DNA of 64,000 bases from an uncultured Rhizobiaceae bacterium. GTDB taxonomy: Bacteria; Pseudomonadota; Alphaproteobacteria; Rhizobiales; Rhizobiaceae. The stretch spans positions 1-64,000 of the forward strand of contig CAMYMG010000013.1 in the NCBI GenBank assembly GCA_947259295.1, given 5' to 3'. This document shows positions 20,924-30,265 of this stretch, one piece after another (the first letter of the stretch is position 1; the number at the start of each line of letters is the position of its first letter). The notes under the pieces were generated by a model. The model made no database searches, was not told the origin of the DNA, and worked only from the letters and a program-made list of their open reading frames with translations. Made by a program: the position numbers and the translations under genes.

Positions 20924-21403
20924 TCAACGGCCTAGGGATCGCGCGAGGCGCAGGGCATACACGCCGGCAAGCACTGCCAGGGGAAACTGCAGTATCCCGG
21001 TCGCCTCGAAGAGGAAACTGTCGGGCATCTCGTAAATCGGCCCGGGAAACAAGGTCCGGGCGGATGCTTCGCCGAGGCCGAAATAGGCGATATTCTTGAC
21101 GACATGGTTGAACAGACCTTCGTAGAAACCGATGGCCGCGATCGGAAACGCCAAAGCCAGGAGGAGGCCAAACCAGCCGGCAACGCGACCGATGCGCGAG
21201 CCGGCCCGCGACCACCCGGCATAAAGAGCCAGCGCGATCACCGCACCGGCGGGGATCGCGATTAAGAGAATGTGAGCGCGCCACGGCGTGTCGTAGACCA
21301 CCGCGCCGTAGACATGATGGACGGAGGTGAGCACGAGAACCGCGAGCGCGGAAACGGCCGTAGGCAGGTAGAGGTTTGGTCGGGTTGCTATTGCAGTGTT
21401 CAT
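20924..21403 (-). CDS. Hypothetical membrane protein with four hydrophobic segments
   Basis: A 159-residue protein with predicted membrane segments near residues 13-33, 43-62, 73-92 and 128-150. Notable features are SVHHVYGAVVYDTPWR and FYEGLFNHVVKNIAYFG, with paired histidines between the segments. I do not recognise a named family. It is first in a two-gene unit with the cysteine-less peroxiredoxin-like gene and divergent from a TetR regulator, which probably controls it through the palindrome at 21446-21462. Confidence 0.75.
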   Translation of the reverse strand: MNTAIATRPNLYLPTAVSALAVLVLTSVHHVYGAVVYDTPWRAHILLIAIPAGAVIALALYAGWSRAGSRIGRVAGWFGLLLALAFPIAAIGFYEGLFNHVVKNIAYFGLGEASARTLFPGPIYEMPDSFLFEATGILQFPLAVLAGVYALRLARSLGR

Positions 21404-21445
21404 GACTTTGCCCCGTTGATTTCAGGCGGGCGACTTAGCACGATA

Positions 21446-21462
21446 CCGAACACCGTGTTCGG
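21446..21462. promoter_or_regulatory. Putative TetR operator
   Basis: CCGAACAC-C-GTGTTCGG is a perfect 17-base palindrome in the 134-base gap between the membrane protein gene (minus) and the tetR gene (plus). It abuts a second short palindrome, GGAACGTTCC (21461-21470). Size and symmetry fit a TetR-family dimer site that could control both genes. Confidence 0.65.
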
Positions 21463-21537
21463 AACGTTCCCGGACATCTGCGGCTCAAAATCCGCAAACG
21501 GATCCTGGCGCGCGAAGGTACGGAAAGGCTGGCAGCA

Positions 21538-22152
21538 ATGGCGATCGACCGCAGGGTGGCGAGGACCCGGACAGCGCTCTACGATGCGTTGGTCAGGCTG
21601 ATCCGGCAGCGTGACTATGACGCGATCAGGGTCGAGGACATTCTGGAGGAGGCCGACATCGGCCGCTCCACCTTCTATGCCCACTTCACCTCGAAGGACG
21701 ACTTGCTTCGTAACAGCCTTGAACGACTGAAGGCCCTGCTGGTCGCCACGCGAAGCAACGAAGGCCTGACGAAGGAGGCTATGCCCCCGGGAGGCAATTG
21801 GGGCGTCAGCCGTACGCTCTTCGAGCATGTCTTCGAGTTCACGGATGTCCAGGTGGCCCTTGCCGGCGGCAGAGGCGCTGCGGTCGTTCACGAGGCGGTT
21901 GACGAGGTCGTCGCCGACTTCCTGCGCGAAACCTTGCCGCCGCAGACTGCCGACGGCGTGCCGCGCGAACTGGCCTTGCGTCACGCGGTTGCGACGTTCA
22001 ACACGATCCTGCGCTGGTGGCAGCACGGCAAGCGGGACATCGACGCCGCCGAGGCGGACCGCCTGTTCAGGCTGCTCCTGCTCGACGGGCTGCCACGCGA
22101 ATGGCGAGACACTTTCGGGCGGCTGCTGGACGGGAAGCCGGATGGCCGATAG
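21538..22152 (+). CDS. TetR/AcrR-family transcriptional regulator
   Basis: A 204-residue protein with an N-terminal helix-turn-helix (about residues 8-55) containing IRVEDILEEADIGRSTFYAHFTSKDDLL, the classic TetR signature. The C-terminal ligand domain is divergent, so the inducer cannot be guessed. It is transcribed away from the membrane protein and peroxiredoxin-like pair and is likely their repressor. CrcB starts 68 bases downstream on the same strand but is probably functionally unrelated. Confidence 0.9.
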   Translation: MAIDRRVARTRTALYDALVRLIRQRDYDAIRVEDILEEADIGRSTFYAHFTSKDDLLRNSLERLKALLVATRSNEGLTKEAMPPGGNWGVSRTLFEHVFEFTDVQVALAGGRGAAVVHEAVDEVVADFLRETLPPQTADGVPRELALRHAVATFNTILRWWQHGKRDIDAAEADRLFRLLLLDGLPREWRDTFGRLLDGKPDGR

Positions 22153-22220
22153 CGTCGATGCGGCCGTGCAGCGACGATCCGTCAGATTGACCGCAAGCCA
22201 CGCAAGCGCAATACACGCAC

Positions 22221-22598
22221 ATGCTTCATCTCTTTCTCGTCGCCGCGGGCGGCGCCATCGGTGCTTCGCTCAGGCATCTAACCAGCATGGCCGCCCTGCG
22301 GCTGTTCGGGCCTGCGTTCCCATGGGGCACGATGGCGGTGAACATCATCGGCAGCTTTGTCATGGGCGTCTTCATCGAGACGCTCGTGCGCCGCGCCGGC
22401 ATGCCCAACGAGTTGCGCCTGTTCATCGCCACCGGCATTCTCGGCGGGTTCACCACTTTTTCCGCTTTTTCGCTCGATTTCGCGGTGCTTTGGGAGCGCG
22501 GCGCTATGGTTTCGGCGCTTTCTTATGCACTTGTCAGCGTCGTGTGCGCGATTACGGCCCTGTTTCTGGGATTGTGGCTCGCAAGAAGCCTTGGCTGA
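22221..22598 (+). CDS. crcB: Fluoride efflux channel CrcB/Fluc
   Basis: A 125-residue protein with four hydrophobic segments and the Fluc signatures GGAIGASLRHL near the N terminus, NIIGSFVMG near residue 40 and GGFTTFSAFSLD near residue 75. Fluc channels are antiparallel dimers that export fluoride across the inner membrane. No fluoride riboswitch is apparent in the 68-base upstream gap. The order crcB, pseudouridine synthase, ATP12 factor occurs in many Rhizobiales. Confidence 0.93.
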   Translation: MLHLFLVAAGGAIGASLRHLTSMAALRLFGPAFPWGTMAVNIIGSFVMGVFIETLVRRAGMPNELRLFIATGILGGFTTFSAFSLDFAVLWERGAMVSALSYALVSVVCAITALFLGLWLARSLG

Positions 22599-22632
22599 TG
22601 CTATTGCGCCCGATTGAACGGACGGTAGAGCG

Positions 22633-23622
22633 ATGGCAGGCGTAGAACAGATCAAGGTCGAGGACGGCGAGGCGGGCATGCGGCTCGACCGCTGGTTCAA
22701 GACGCATTTTCCCGGGCTGGGCTTTGGCCACCTGCAGAAGCTGCTGCGCTCGGGTCAGGTGCGAGTCGACGGCGGTCGGGTGAAGGCGGATTCTCGCGTC
22801 GAGCCGGGCATGATGGTGCGCATCCCGCCGATGGATGTCGACATGAAGGGCGCCGGCGGCCCGCTGACCGCCAGGTCGATCCGCGGCCAGGAAGACGGCG
22901 ACGTGCTGCGCCAGATGCTGCTCTACGAGGACGACAAGGTATTCGTCTTCAACAAGCCGGCGGGCCTGGCGGTGCAGGGCGGTTCGGGCGTCGTGCGTCA
23001 TCTCGACGACATGCTGGAAGCCTGGCGCAGCAAGAAGGGCGAGAAGCCGCGCCTGGTGCACCGGCTCGACCGCGACACCTCGGGTGTGCTGGTTGTGGCG
23101 CGCACCCGGCTTGCGGCCATGAAGCTCGCCGAGGCGTTCCGCGCCCGCGACACCAAGAAGACCTACTGGGCCCTGGTCAAGGGTGCGCCGCCGAAGCGCG
23201 AGGACAAGATCTCGACCTGGCTGGTGAAGGAGCAGACGCCGGACGGCGACCGCATGCGCATCGCCAGGCATGGCGAGAAGGGCGCCGATCACGCGGTGTC
23301 CTACTACCGCGTCGTAGAACAGGCAGCGCAGGCCATGACCTGGCTGGAGATGGAGCCTTACACCGGCCGCACCCACCAGCTGCGCGTCCACGCCGCCCAT
23401 ATCGGCTGCCCGATCATCGGCGATCCGAAATATTTCGAGGCCGATACCAACTGGGATTTTCCCGGCGGCATCCAGAACAGGCTGCATCTTCTGGCGCGGC
23501 GCATTGTCATTCCGCACCCCGACAAGGGGACCATCGATGTAACGGCGCCGATGCCACCCCATATGCGACAGAGCTGGAACCTGATCGGCTTCGACGAGGA
23601 CGACGCCGGAACCGAGAACTGA
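22633..23622 (+). CDS. RluA-family 23S rRNA pseudouridine synthase (RluC-like)
   Basis: A 329-residue protein with an N-terminal S4 RNA-binding domain (about residues 15-75, GMRLDRWFKTHFPGLGFGHL) and a catalytic domain with the RluA motif PRLVHRLDRDTSGVLVVAR, whose second Asp is the nucleophile. The C-terminal GRTHQLRVHAAHIGCPIIGD is also diagnostic. It converts specific uridines in 23S rRNA to pseudouridine. RluC-type is likeliest given the S4 domain, but RluD cannot be excluded. Confidence 0.9.
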   Translation: MAGVEQIKVEDGEAGMRLDRWFKTHFPGLGFGHLQKLLRSGQVRVDGGRVKADSRVEPGMMVRIPPMDVDMKGAGGPLTARSIRGQEDGDVLRQMLLYEDDKVFVFNKPAGLAVQGGSGVVRHLDDMLEAWRSKKGEKPRLVHRLDRDTSGVLVVARTRLAAMKLAEAFRARDTKKTYWALVKGAPPKREDKISTWLVKEQTPDGDRMRIARHGEKGADHAVSYYRVVEQAAQAMTWLEMEPYTGRTHQLRVHAAHIGCPIIGDPKYFEADTNWDFPGGIQNRLHLLARRIVIPHPDKGTIDVTAPMPPHMRQSWNLIGFDEDDAGTEN

Positions 23623-23635
23623 GCAAGGCCGAGAC

Positions 23636-24424
23636 ATGCGCGACATTCTGAACGACCTCGAGGCAGGCAAGCAGCTCTCCGACCCCAATCCTATGCGCCG
23701 CGCCCAGATCCAGATGCGCACGCCGCTGCCCAAGCGCTTCTACAAGGACGTGACGGTTGCGCCGCACGACAATGGCTTTGTCGTGCATCTCGACGGTCGC
23801 CCGGTTCGCACGCCGGGCAAGGCGCTTCTGCTCCTGCCGACCGAGCAGGCGGCCGCTCTGGTGGCGGCCGAGTTCACCGCACAGGTTGAGACGATCAACC
23901 CCACCAGCATGCCTGTCTACCGGCTCGTCAACACAGCCATCGATGGCGTGGTCAGCGACCCGCAGGCCGTGCTGGAAGACATATTGCGCTTTTCGGCGTC
24001 TGACCTGCTCTGCTACCGGGCAGGTCATCCGGACGCGCTGGTTAAGCGCCAGGCAGAGACCTGGGACCCGGTCATAGATTGGGCACAGAGTAAGCTCGGT
24101 GCGCGTTTCGTGCTCGCCGAGGGCGTCATCCATGTCGAGCAGCCGCGCGAGGCGATAGCGGCCATCGGCGCGCATCTCAGCCAGCGCGCGGAGCCGCTGC
24201 GGCTGTCGGCATTGCACCTCATGACCAACCTGACCGGGTCGGCGCTGCTTGCATTGGCGGTCGACTTTGGGGAACTGGACGTCGAGGCGGCCTGGAATGC
24301 CGCGCATGTCGACGAGGACTGGCAGATCAGCCAGTGGGGACAGGACGCCGAGGAGATGGCGCGACGCGCAAGCCGCAAGCGCGACATGCAGGCCGCAGCG
24401 GCGATACTTGCCGCCATCCGATAA
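23636..24424 (+). CDS. ATP12-family F1-ATPase assembly chaperone
   Basis: A 262-residue protein with the ATP12 pattern: RFYKDVTV near residue 35, FVVHLDGRPVRTPGKALLLLPTEQAAALVAAE (about residues 48-80), and the C-terminal DEDWQISQWGQDAEEM. ATP12 assists assembly of the F1 alpha subunit; in bacteria it is largely confined to alphaproteobacteria. It starts 13 bases after the pseudouridine synthase, so the two are likely co-transcribed. Confidence 0.92.
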   Translation: MRDILNDLEAGKQLSDPNPMRRAQIQMRTPLPKRFYKDVTVAPHDNGFVVHLDGRPVRTPGKALLLLPTEQAAALVAAEFTAQVETINPTSMPVYRLVNTAIDGVVSDPQAVLEDILRFSASDLLCYRAGHPDALVKRQAETWDPVIDWAQSKLGARFVLAEGVIHVEQPREAIAAIGAHLSQRAEPLRLSALHLMTNLTGSALLALAVDFGELDVEAAWNAAHVDEDWQISQWGQDAEEMARRASRKRDMQAAAAILAAIR

Positions 24425-24451
24425 CGCGGGCGTTGCGCGGGAAACCGAGCA

Positions 24452-24475
24452 AGCGCGCCGGAACGCAGGCGCGCT
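24452..24475. terminator. Stem-loop between the ATP12 gene and gstI-like gene
   Basis: AGCGCGCC (24452-24459) and GGCGCGCT (24468-24475) form an 8-bp stem with an 8-base loop between convergent genes. No clear T-run exists on either strand, so it is at best a weak bidirectional terminator. Confidence 0.4.
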
Positions 24476-24481
24476 CCGGTC

Positions 24482-24667
24482 TTAGTGGGACTTGTCGGCC
24501 TCGCGAATGGCCGCCTCATGGTACCAGCTGTCACTGATGACCGTGCTCGGAGCCGGACGTTCGGACTCGTTCGCCGCCCTGATCTTGCGGGCTGCCAGCA
24601 GACCACTCCTTCCGCCCGTGGGGAAGGCGAGGATCTTGGCGGTTTCGCGGGTTTGATCCGTGTTCAT
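24482..24667 (-). CDS. gstI: GstI-like small protein (DUF2735), putative inhibitor of GlnII synthesis
   Basis: A 61-residue protein: MNTDQTRETAKILAFPTGGR, then SGLLAARKIRA, ending SDSWYHEAAIREADKSH. The RETAKI.FP.GGR start and SWYHEAAI end fit DUF2735. In Rhizobium leguminosarum the small gene gstI lies upstream of glnII, is transcribed divergently and inhibits glnII expression after transcription. Size, orientation and neighbour all match here. The ribosome site is excellent (AGAAGGAGGTAACA before ATG). A TTGCAT-17-TATATT promoter lies upstream, overlapped by an NtrC-like palindrome. Confidence 0.8.
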   Translation of the reverse strand: MNTDQTRETAKILAFPTGGRSGLLAARKIRAANESERPAPSTVISDSWYHEAAIREADKSH

Positions 24668-24714
24668 TGTTACCTCCTTCTGATGCTGCGCGTCAGCACC
24701 GGGAATCCTTCATC

Positions 24715-24743
24715 AATATAAGTCGTGCACGAAGTTTATGCAA
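24715..24743 (-). promoter_or_regulatory. Candidate sigma70 promoter of the gstI-like gene
   Basis: On the minus strand, TTGCAT (plus 24738-24743) and TATATT (plus 24715-24720) are separated by exactly 17 bases. The start codon lies about 48 bases downstream of the -10. This is a good match to a housekeeping promoter. Confidence 0.6.
24726..24742. promoter_or_regulatory. Candidate NtrC site overlapping the gstI promoter
   Basis: TGCACG-AAGTT-TATGCA matches the NtrC core GCAC-N7-GTGC at seven of eight positions. It overlaps the -35 hexamer and spacer of the predicted gstI promoter and lies about 260 bases upstream of the predicted glnII start point. One site could thus repress gstI and serve as an enhancer for glnII. 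Confidence 0.5.
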
Positions 24744-24976
24744 TATGCCCGCTTTGTTATCTTGATTTGCCTAATTATTGTGCGTTTTTGACTGATGCTT
24801 ATTTGAAGACATCTTCGGTTCTTCCCGATTCCGGCATGGCCTGGCGCATGAGTCTCCGGATTTGCCCGGACGCCCGGCTCGGTCGTCCTGATCCTGCGGC
24901 GCTTTTACCCCGTGGCGCGCCAGCTTGGGACTGAAACCCTCGCAACGACAGCCATTCGCGCCAACAACGGCTGAAC

Positions 24977-24992
24977 TGGCATATTTGTTGCA
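24977..24992 (+). promoter_or_regulatory. Sigma54 (RpoN) promoter of glnII
   Basis: TGGCATATTTGTTGCA has the -24 GG and -12 GC dinucleotides exactly ten bases apart, with TGGCA and TTGCA elements near consensus. The predicted start is near 25003, about 70 bases before the glnII ATG. Rhizobial glnII is classically NtrC/RpoN-dependent, so both motif and context agree. Confidence 0.8.
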
Positions 24993-25072
24993 TCGCAACA
25001 GGCAGCCATGAATGGCCCGGTCACGCATCGGAATTCGATCACACCAGGACCCCACCTTACGAGAGGGACGAA

Positions 25073-26113
25073 ATGACAAAGTACAAGCTTGAGTACATCT
25101 GGCTCGACGGCTACACGCCTGTTCCCAACCTTCGCGGCAAGACGCAGATCAAGGAATTCGACGCGTTCCCGTCGCTGGAGCAGTTGCCGCTGTGGGGCTT
25201 CGACGGAAGCTCGACGATGCAGGCTGAAGGCAGCAACTCCGACTGTGTACTGAAGCCCGTCCGTATCGTTCCTGACTCGACGCGCAGGAATGGCGCCATC
25301 GTCATGTGCGAGGTCATGATGCCGGACGGTGTGACGCCGCATCCGTCCAACAAGCGCGCCACCATTCTCGACGACGACGGCGCCTGGTTCGGTTTCGAGC
25401 AGGAATACTTCTTCTACAAGGACGGCCGTCCGCTCGGCTTCCCGGCAGCCGGCTTCCCGCCGCCGCAGGGCCCTTATTACACCGGCGTCGGCTACAGCAA
25501 GGTTGGCGACGTCGCCCGCAAGATCGTCGAGGAACATCTCGACCTCTGCCTCGATGCCGGCATCAACCATGAGGGCATCAATGCGGAAGTCGCCAAGGGC
25601 CAGTGGGAATTCCAGATCTTCGGCAAGGGCTCCAAGAAGGCCGCCGACGAGATGTGGATCGCCCGCTACCTGCTCGAGCGCCTGACCGAAAAATACGGCA
25701 TCGACATCGAGTATCACTGCAAGCCGCTCGGCGACACCGACTGGAATGGCTCGGGCATGCATGCCAACTTCTCGACCACCTACATGCGCGAAGTCGGCGG
25801 CAAGGCCTATTTCGAGGCGCTGATGGCGGCCTTCGACAAGAACCTGATGGACCACATCGCGGTCTACGGGCCCGACAATGACAAGCGCCTGACCGGCAAG
25901 CACGAGACGGCGCCGTGGAACAAGTTCAGCTACGGCGTCGCCGACCGCGGTGCGTCGATCCGCGTTCCGCACAGCTTCGCCAAGAACGACTACAAGGGCT
26001 ACCTGGAAGATCGCCGCCCGAACTCGCAGGGCGACCCCTACCAGATCGCCTCGCAGATCCTGAAGACGATCGCTGAAGTGCCGACCGAAGGCAAAGCCGC
26101 CGTCGCGGCGTAA
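25073..26113 (+). CDS. glnII: Glutamine synthetase type II
   Basis: A 346-residue enzyme of the eukaryote-type GSII class, joining ammonia to glutamate with ATP in the cytoplasm. It has LWGFDGSSTMQAEGSNSD near residue 40, GFEQEYFF near residue 103, GQWEFQIFG near residue 178, and GKHETAPWNKFSYGVADRGASIR near residue 265. It lacks the adenylylation loop of GSI, so it escapes that control. GAGAGGGA precedes the ATG. It is the companion of the gstI-like gene and is expected to be induced in nitrogen limitation from the sigma54 promoter upstream. Confidence 0.97.
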   Translation: MTKYKLEYIWLDGYTPVPNLRGKTQIKEFDAFPSLEQLPLWGFDGSSTMQAEGSNSDCVLKPVRIVPDSTRRNGAIVMCEVMMPDGVTPHPSNKRATILDDDGAWFGFEQEYFFYKDGRPLGFPAAGFPPPQGPYYTGVGYSKVGDVARKIVEEHLDLCLDAGINHEGINAEVAKGQWEFQIFGKGSKKAADEMWIARYLLERLTEKYGIDIEYHCKPLGDTDWNGSGMHANFSTTYMREVGGKAYFEALMAAFDKNLMDHIAVYGPDNDKRLTGKHETAPWNKFSYGVADRGASIRVPHSFAKNDYKGYLEDRRPNSQGDPYQIASQILKTIAEVPTEGKAAVAA

Positions 26114-26152
26114 CACGAGGCCGGCCGGAAAACGGTTCGATCACGCGAAAAG

Positions 26153-26182
26153 AAGCCCCGGCGGTTTTGCCGGGGCTTTTTT
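26153..26182 (+). terminator. Intrinsic terminator after glnII
   Basis: AAGCCCCGGC (26153-26162) pairs with GCCGGGGCTT (26169-26178) around a GGTTTT loop, followed by a run of six T. Strong rho-independent terminator for glnII. Confidence 0.92.
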
Positions 26183-26239
26183 GTCGATGACACACTAAGG
26201 CGGAACGCCCGCCAGCCTTGGCTCTCGGCTTAGAAACGA

Positions 26240-26267
26240 AAAACCCCGGCGTCTCCGCCGGGGTTTT
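26240..26267 (-). terminator. Intrinsic terminator after glnA
   Basis: AAAACCCCGGC (26240-26250) pairs with GCCGGGGTTTT (26257-26267) around GTCTCC. On the minus strand the stem ends in a T-run, so it terminates glnBA; symmetry allows bidirectional use. Confidence 0.88.
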
Positions 26268-26292
26268 GTTTGCGTAGGTGGGTCCGATCAGG

Positions 26293-27702
26293 TCAGACCG
26301 AATAGTACATGTCGAACTCGACCGGATGCGGGGTCATTTCGAAGCGCATGACTTCCGCCATCTTGAGCTCGATGTAGGCGTCGATCTGGTCGTCGTCGAA
26401 GACGCCGCCGGCCTTCAGGAAGCCGCGGTCCTTGTCGAGCGACTGCAGCGCCTCGCGCAGTGAAGCGCAGACGGTCGGGATCTTCTTCAGTTCCTTCGGC
26501 GGCAGGTCGTAGAGATCCTTGTCCATCGGCTGGCCGGGATGGATCTTGTTCTTTATGCCGTCGAGGCCGGCCATCAGCATGGCGGCGAAGGCGAGATAGG
26601 GGTTGGCGCCGGGATCCGGGAAGCGGATCTCGACGCGCTTCGACTTCGGCGACGAGCCGAACGGAATGCGGCAGGATGCCGAGCGATTGCGCGCCGAATA
26701 GGCGAGCAGCACAGGGGCTTCGTAGCCCGGGACCAGGCGCTTGTAGGAGTTGGTCAGCGGGTTGGAGAAGGCGTTGATCGCCTTGGCGTGCTTGATGATG
26801 CCGCCGATATAGTAGAGGCAGGTCTCCGACAGGCCGGCATATTCATTGCCCGCGAAGGTCGGCTTGCCGTCCTTCCAGATCGACATGTGGACGTGCATGC
26901 CCGAGCCGTTGTCGCCGAACACCGGCTTCGGCATGAAGGTAGCCGTCTTGCCGTAGGCGTTGGCCACCTGGTGCACGACATATTTGTAGATCAGCATCTT
27001 GTCGGCGTTGCGGGTCAGCGCGTCGAACTTGACGCCGAGCTCGTGCTGGGCGGCCGCCACCTCGTGGTGGTGCTTTTCGACCCGCACGCCCATTTCGGCG
27101 AGCACGGTCAGCATCTCGGAGCGCATGTCGTGCGCCGAATCGATCGGCGGCACCGGGAAGTAGCCGCCCTTGGTGCGCGGCCGGTGGCCGAGATTGCCCG
27201 TCTCGTAGTCGGTGTCGTCGTTGGAGGGCAGTTCCGTCGAGTCGAGCTTGAAGCCGGTATTGTAGGGATCGGCCCGGTACTTGACGTCGTCGAAGACGAA
27301 GAATTCGGCTTCCGGCCCGACAAAGATCGTGTCGCCAACGCCCTCGGCCTTCATGTAGGCCTCGGCCTTCTTGGCGGTGCCGCGCGGGTCGCGGTTGTAG
27401 GCTTCGCCCGAGATCGGGTCGAGGATGTCGCACAGGATGACCATGGTCGACTGGGCGAAGAACGGGTCCATGTGGACCGTCTCGGTGTCGGGCATCAGCA
27501 CCATGTCGGATTCGTTGATGGCCTTCCAGCCGGCGATCGAGGAACCGTCGAACATCACGCCATCGGCGAACATGTCCTCCTCGACTTCGACGACATCCAT
27601 CGTCACGTGCTGGAGCTTGCCCTTGGGGTCGGTGAAGCGAAGATCGACGAATTTCACGTCGTTCTCCTTGATCTGCTTCATGATGTCTTTGGCTGTCGTC
27701 AT
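26293..27702 (-). CDS. glnA: Glutamine synthetase type I
   Basis: A 469-residue dodecameric GSI. It contains [18 protein letters not shown] near residue 49, the EAEFFVFD metal-ligand region near 130, [10 protein letters not shown] near 265, and NRSASCRIP near 340. The adenylylation tyrosine is Tyr398 in KDLYDLPP, so activity is expected to be controlled by GlnE and PII. It lies 48 bases downstream of glnB in the usual glnBA operon, convergent with glnII. Confidence 0.97.
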   Translation of the reverse strand: MTTAKDIMKQIKENDVKFVDLRFTDPKGKLQHVTMDVVEVEEDMFADGVMFDGSSIAGWKAINESDMVLMPDTETVHMDPFFAQSTMVILCDILDPISGEAYNRDPRGTAKKAEAYMKAEGVGDTIFVGPEAEFFVFDDVKYRADPYNTGFKLDSTELPSNDDTDYETGNLGHRPRTKGGYFPVPPIDSAHDMRSEMLTVLAEMGVRVEKHHHEVAAAQHELGVKFDALTRNADKMLIYKYVVHQVANAYGKTATFMPKPVFGDNGSGMHVHMSIWKDGKPTFAGNEYAGLSETCLYYIGGIIKHAKAINAFSNPLTNSYKRLVPGYEAPVLLAYSARNRSASCRIPFGSSPKSKRVEIRFPDPGANPYLAFAAMLMAGLDGIKNKIHPGQPMDKDLYDLPPKELKKIPTVCASLREALQSLDKDRGFLKAGGVFDDDQIDAYIELKMAEVMRFEMTPHPVEFDMYYSV

Positions 27703-27750
27703 TCCTTGTCTCCCTGTGAGCTGCTTCCCGAACCGTATACGGGCACGTGG

Positions 27751-28356
<606 letters not shown>

Positions 28357-28428
28357 TCAAGAGGGCTCGTTCCGCAGGCGGCGCGGATGGTGTACCCCGG
28401 GACGGCAACAGGAAGGAAAGCAGCCAGG

Positions 28429-29937
28429 ATGACGCATCAGCTTCTGACACCGAGCGAGATGGCCGAGGCTGATCGGCTGGCGATCGCGGCCGGCCCGTTC
28501 GATGGCATGGCGCTGATGCGGCGCGCCGGGGCCGCGGTCGCTTCGCTGGCGCTCGCCCGCTTTCCCGCGTATGTCGAAATGCACGTGCTGTGCGGGCCGG
28601 GCAACAATGGCGGCGACGGTTATGTGGCTGCCAGGTTGCTCCGCGAATCCGGCGTCGCCGTCCACCTCTGGCGGGCCGAGGCGCCGAGAGGCGGCACCGA
28701 CGCGGCACAGGCGGCCGAAGAATGCCCTGTCGCGGCGGAGAAGCTCGGGGATTTCCGGCCGGACCGCAACTGTCTGGTGATCGACGCGCTGTTCGGTGCC
28801 GGTCTGTCAAAGCCGCTGGCGGGAGCCTATGGCGAGGCGGTCGAGCGCTGCCGCAAGTCGGGCGCCAAGGTACTTGCCGTCGACCTGCCGAGCGGCGTTT
28901 CCGGATCGAGCGGAGCACTGCTCGGCGCCGCCATGCAGGCCGATCTGACGGTGACTTTCTTCCGCAAGAAGCCGGGGCACCTGCTCTATCCCGGGCGCCA
29001 GCATTGTGGTGAGACGATCGTCTCCGATATCGGTATCGGCAATGCGGTTCTCGACACGATCCGGCCGCTCTGTTTCGAGAACGGACCGGCGCTCTGGGGC
29101 AACGTGTTTCCGCGACTGGTGGTCGAAACCTACAAATACGCCCGCGGCCATGTCGCGGTCTTCTCCGGCGGCCCGTCGGCGACGGGTGCAGCCCGCCTTT
29201 CGGCCATGGGGGCGGCGCGCATCGGGGCAGGCGCGGTGACGATGCTGTCGCCTGCGAGCGCGCTGCAGGTGAACGCGATGCACCTGACATCGACGATCCT
29301 GCGCCGGGCGGACACGCTCGACGATGTCGGCGCTTTTCTACGCGACAGGAAGCCTGCCGCGCTGGTGTTCGGGCCGGGCCTGGGCACCGAGTCGCCGGCT
29401 GCCGGTTTCGCCGTTGATCTGATCGGGAGAAGCGCCGGACTCGTTGGCCATATCGTCTTCGACGCCGACGCGCTGACCGTCTTCTCGCGCGATCCGGACG
29501 CATTATTCGCGGCCGCGGGCAACGACAATGCCCCGGGCCTCGTGCTGACGCCTCATGAGGGCGAGTTCCGGCGGCTGTTTCCCGACATCGCCGGCAACGC
29601 GGGCCTTTCCAAGGTGGAGAAAGCGCGGTCGGCGGCGCAACGGGCCAACGCGACGATTGTCTACAAGGGGCCGGACACGGTGATCGCCGCACCCGATGGC
29701 CGCGCCGCGATCAATGGCAATGGCACGCCGCTGCTGGCGACGGCCGGGTCGGGCGACGTGCTGGCCGGCATGTGCGCCGGACTGCTGGCGCAGGGCATGG
29801 CTTCCTTCGAGGCCGCATCGGCCGCCGCCTGGTTGCACGCGGCGGCCGCGGTGCGCTTCGGACCCGGGCTGATCGCCGAGGACCTTCCAGACGCGCTGCT
29901 GCCGGTTTTGCGCGATATGGCTGCATCCGGAGCATAG
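28429..29937 (+). CDS. Bifunctional NAD(P)HX epimerase / ADP-dependent NAD(P)HX dehydratase
   Basis: A 502-residue fusion that repairs hydrated NAD(P)H. The N-terminal YjeF epimerase half (about residues 1-215) has GPGNNGGDG at residues 56-64 and DALFGAGLSKPL near 118. The C-terminal ribokinase-like dehydratase half (about residues 230-500) has VFGPGLG near 315, LTPHEGEFRRLFP near 370 and ATAGSGDVLAGMCAGLLAQG near 437. ATG 28429 has GGAAGGAAAG upstream; an ATG-like extension to 28387 is not supported. Commonly named nnr. Confidence 0.94.
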   Translation: MTHQLLTPSEMAEADRLAIAAGPFDGMALMRRAGAAVASLALARFPAYVEMHVLCGPGNNGGDGYVAARLLRESGVAVHLWRAEAPRGGTDAAQAAEECPVAAEKLGDFRPDRNCLVIDALFGAGLSKPLAGAYGEAVERCRKSGAKVLAVDLPSGVSGSSGALLGAAMQADLTVTFFRKKPGHLLYPGRQHCGETIVSDIGIGNAVLDTIRPLCFENGPALWGNVFPRLVVETYKYARGHVAVFSGGPSATGAARLSAMGAARIGAGAVTMLSPASALQVNAMHLTSTILRRADTLDDVGAFLRDRKPAALVFGPGLGTESPAAGFAVDLIGRSAGLVGHIVFDADALTVFSRDPDALFAAAGNDNAPGLVLTPHEGEFRRLFPDIAGNAGLSKVEKARSAAQRANATIVYKGPDTVIAAPDGRAAINGNGTPLLATAGSGDVLAGMCAGLLAQGMASFEAASAAAWLHAAAAVRFGPGLIAEDLPDALLPVLRDMAASGA

Positions 29938-30039
29938 TTTTTCGCCGCGACACCGAAAAATCATCGCTCTGACATTTGCATGCCATGAACCGAGTCTTAT
30001 CTTACGGATGCGGGAGGCCTTCCAAGGAGGAGGCGACAC

Positions 30040-30228
30040 ATGAGCAAGGGCATAGAGACCCTCGACGAGCTTCTGAGCGACCCGATCATCCGGCTCTTGA
30101 TGGCACGCGACCGCGTGCGCCCGGAAGACGTTCGCATGCTGCTCACCAATGCCAGGCGCGAAAGGCCGACATCATTGGCGCCGTATGTCATCGATCAGGC
30201 CGGCAAACGCGACAGGATCTGCGCCTGA
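30040..30228 (+). CDS. Small hypothetical protein (62 residues)
   Basis: MSKGIETLDELLSDPIIRLL begins a 62-residue, mostly helical, basic protein ending VIDQAGKRDRICA. I do not recognise a family. It is supported as a gene by a strong AAGGAGG ribosome site ten bases before the ATG, by codon use like its neighbours and by a perfect terminator just downstream. It may be a monocistronic regulator or stress protein of Rhizobiales; no function can be assigned. Confidence 0.7.
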   Translation: MSKGIETLDELLSDPIIRLLMARDRVRPEDVRMLLTNARRERPTSLAPYVIDQAGKRDRICA

Positions 30229-30265
30229 CACCGCGCAAGTAGTTTCAAACCTCTTACGGGTTTCC

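Noticed and set aside
22153-22220. Fluoride riboswitch before crcB
   Set aside because: The 68-base gap is short and shows no crcB-motif sequence that I can recognise.
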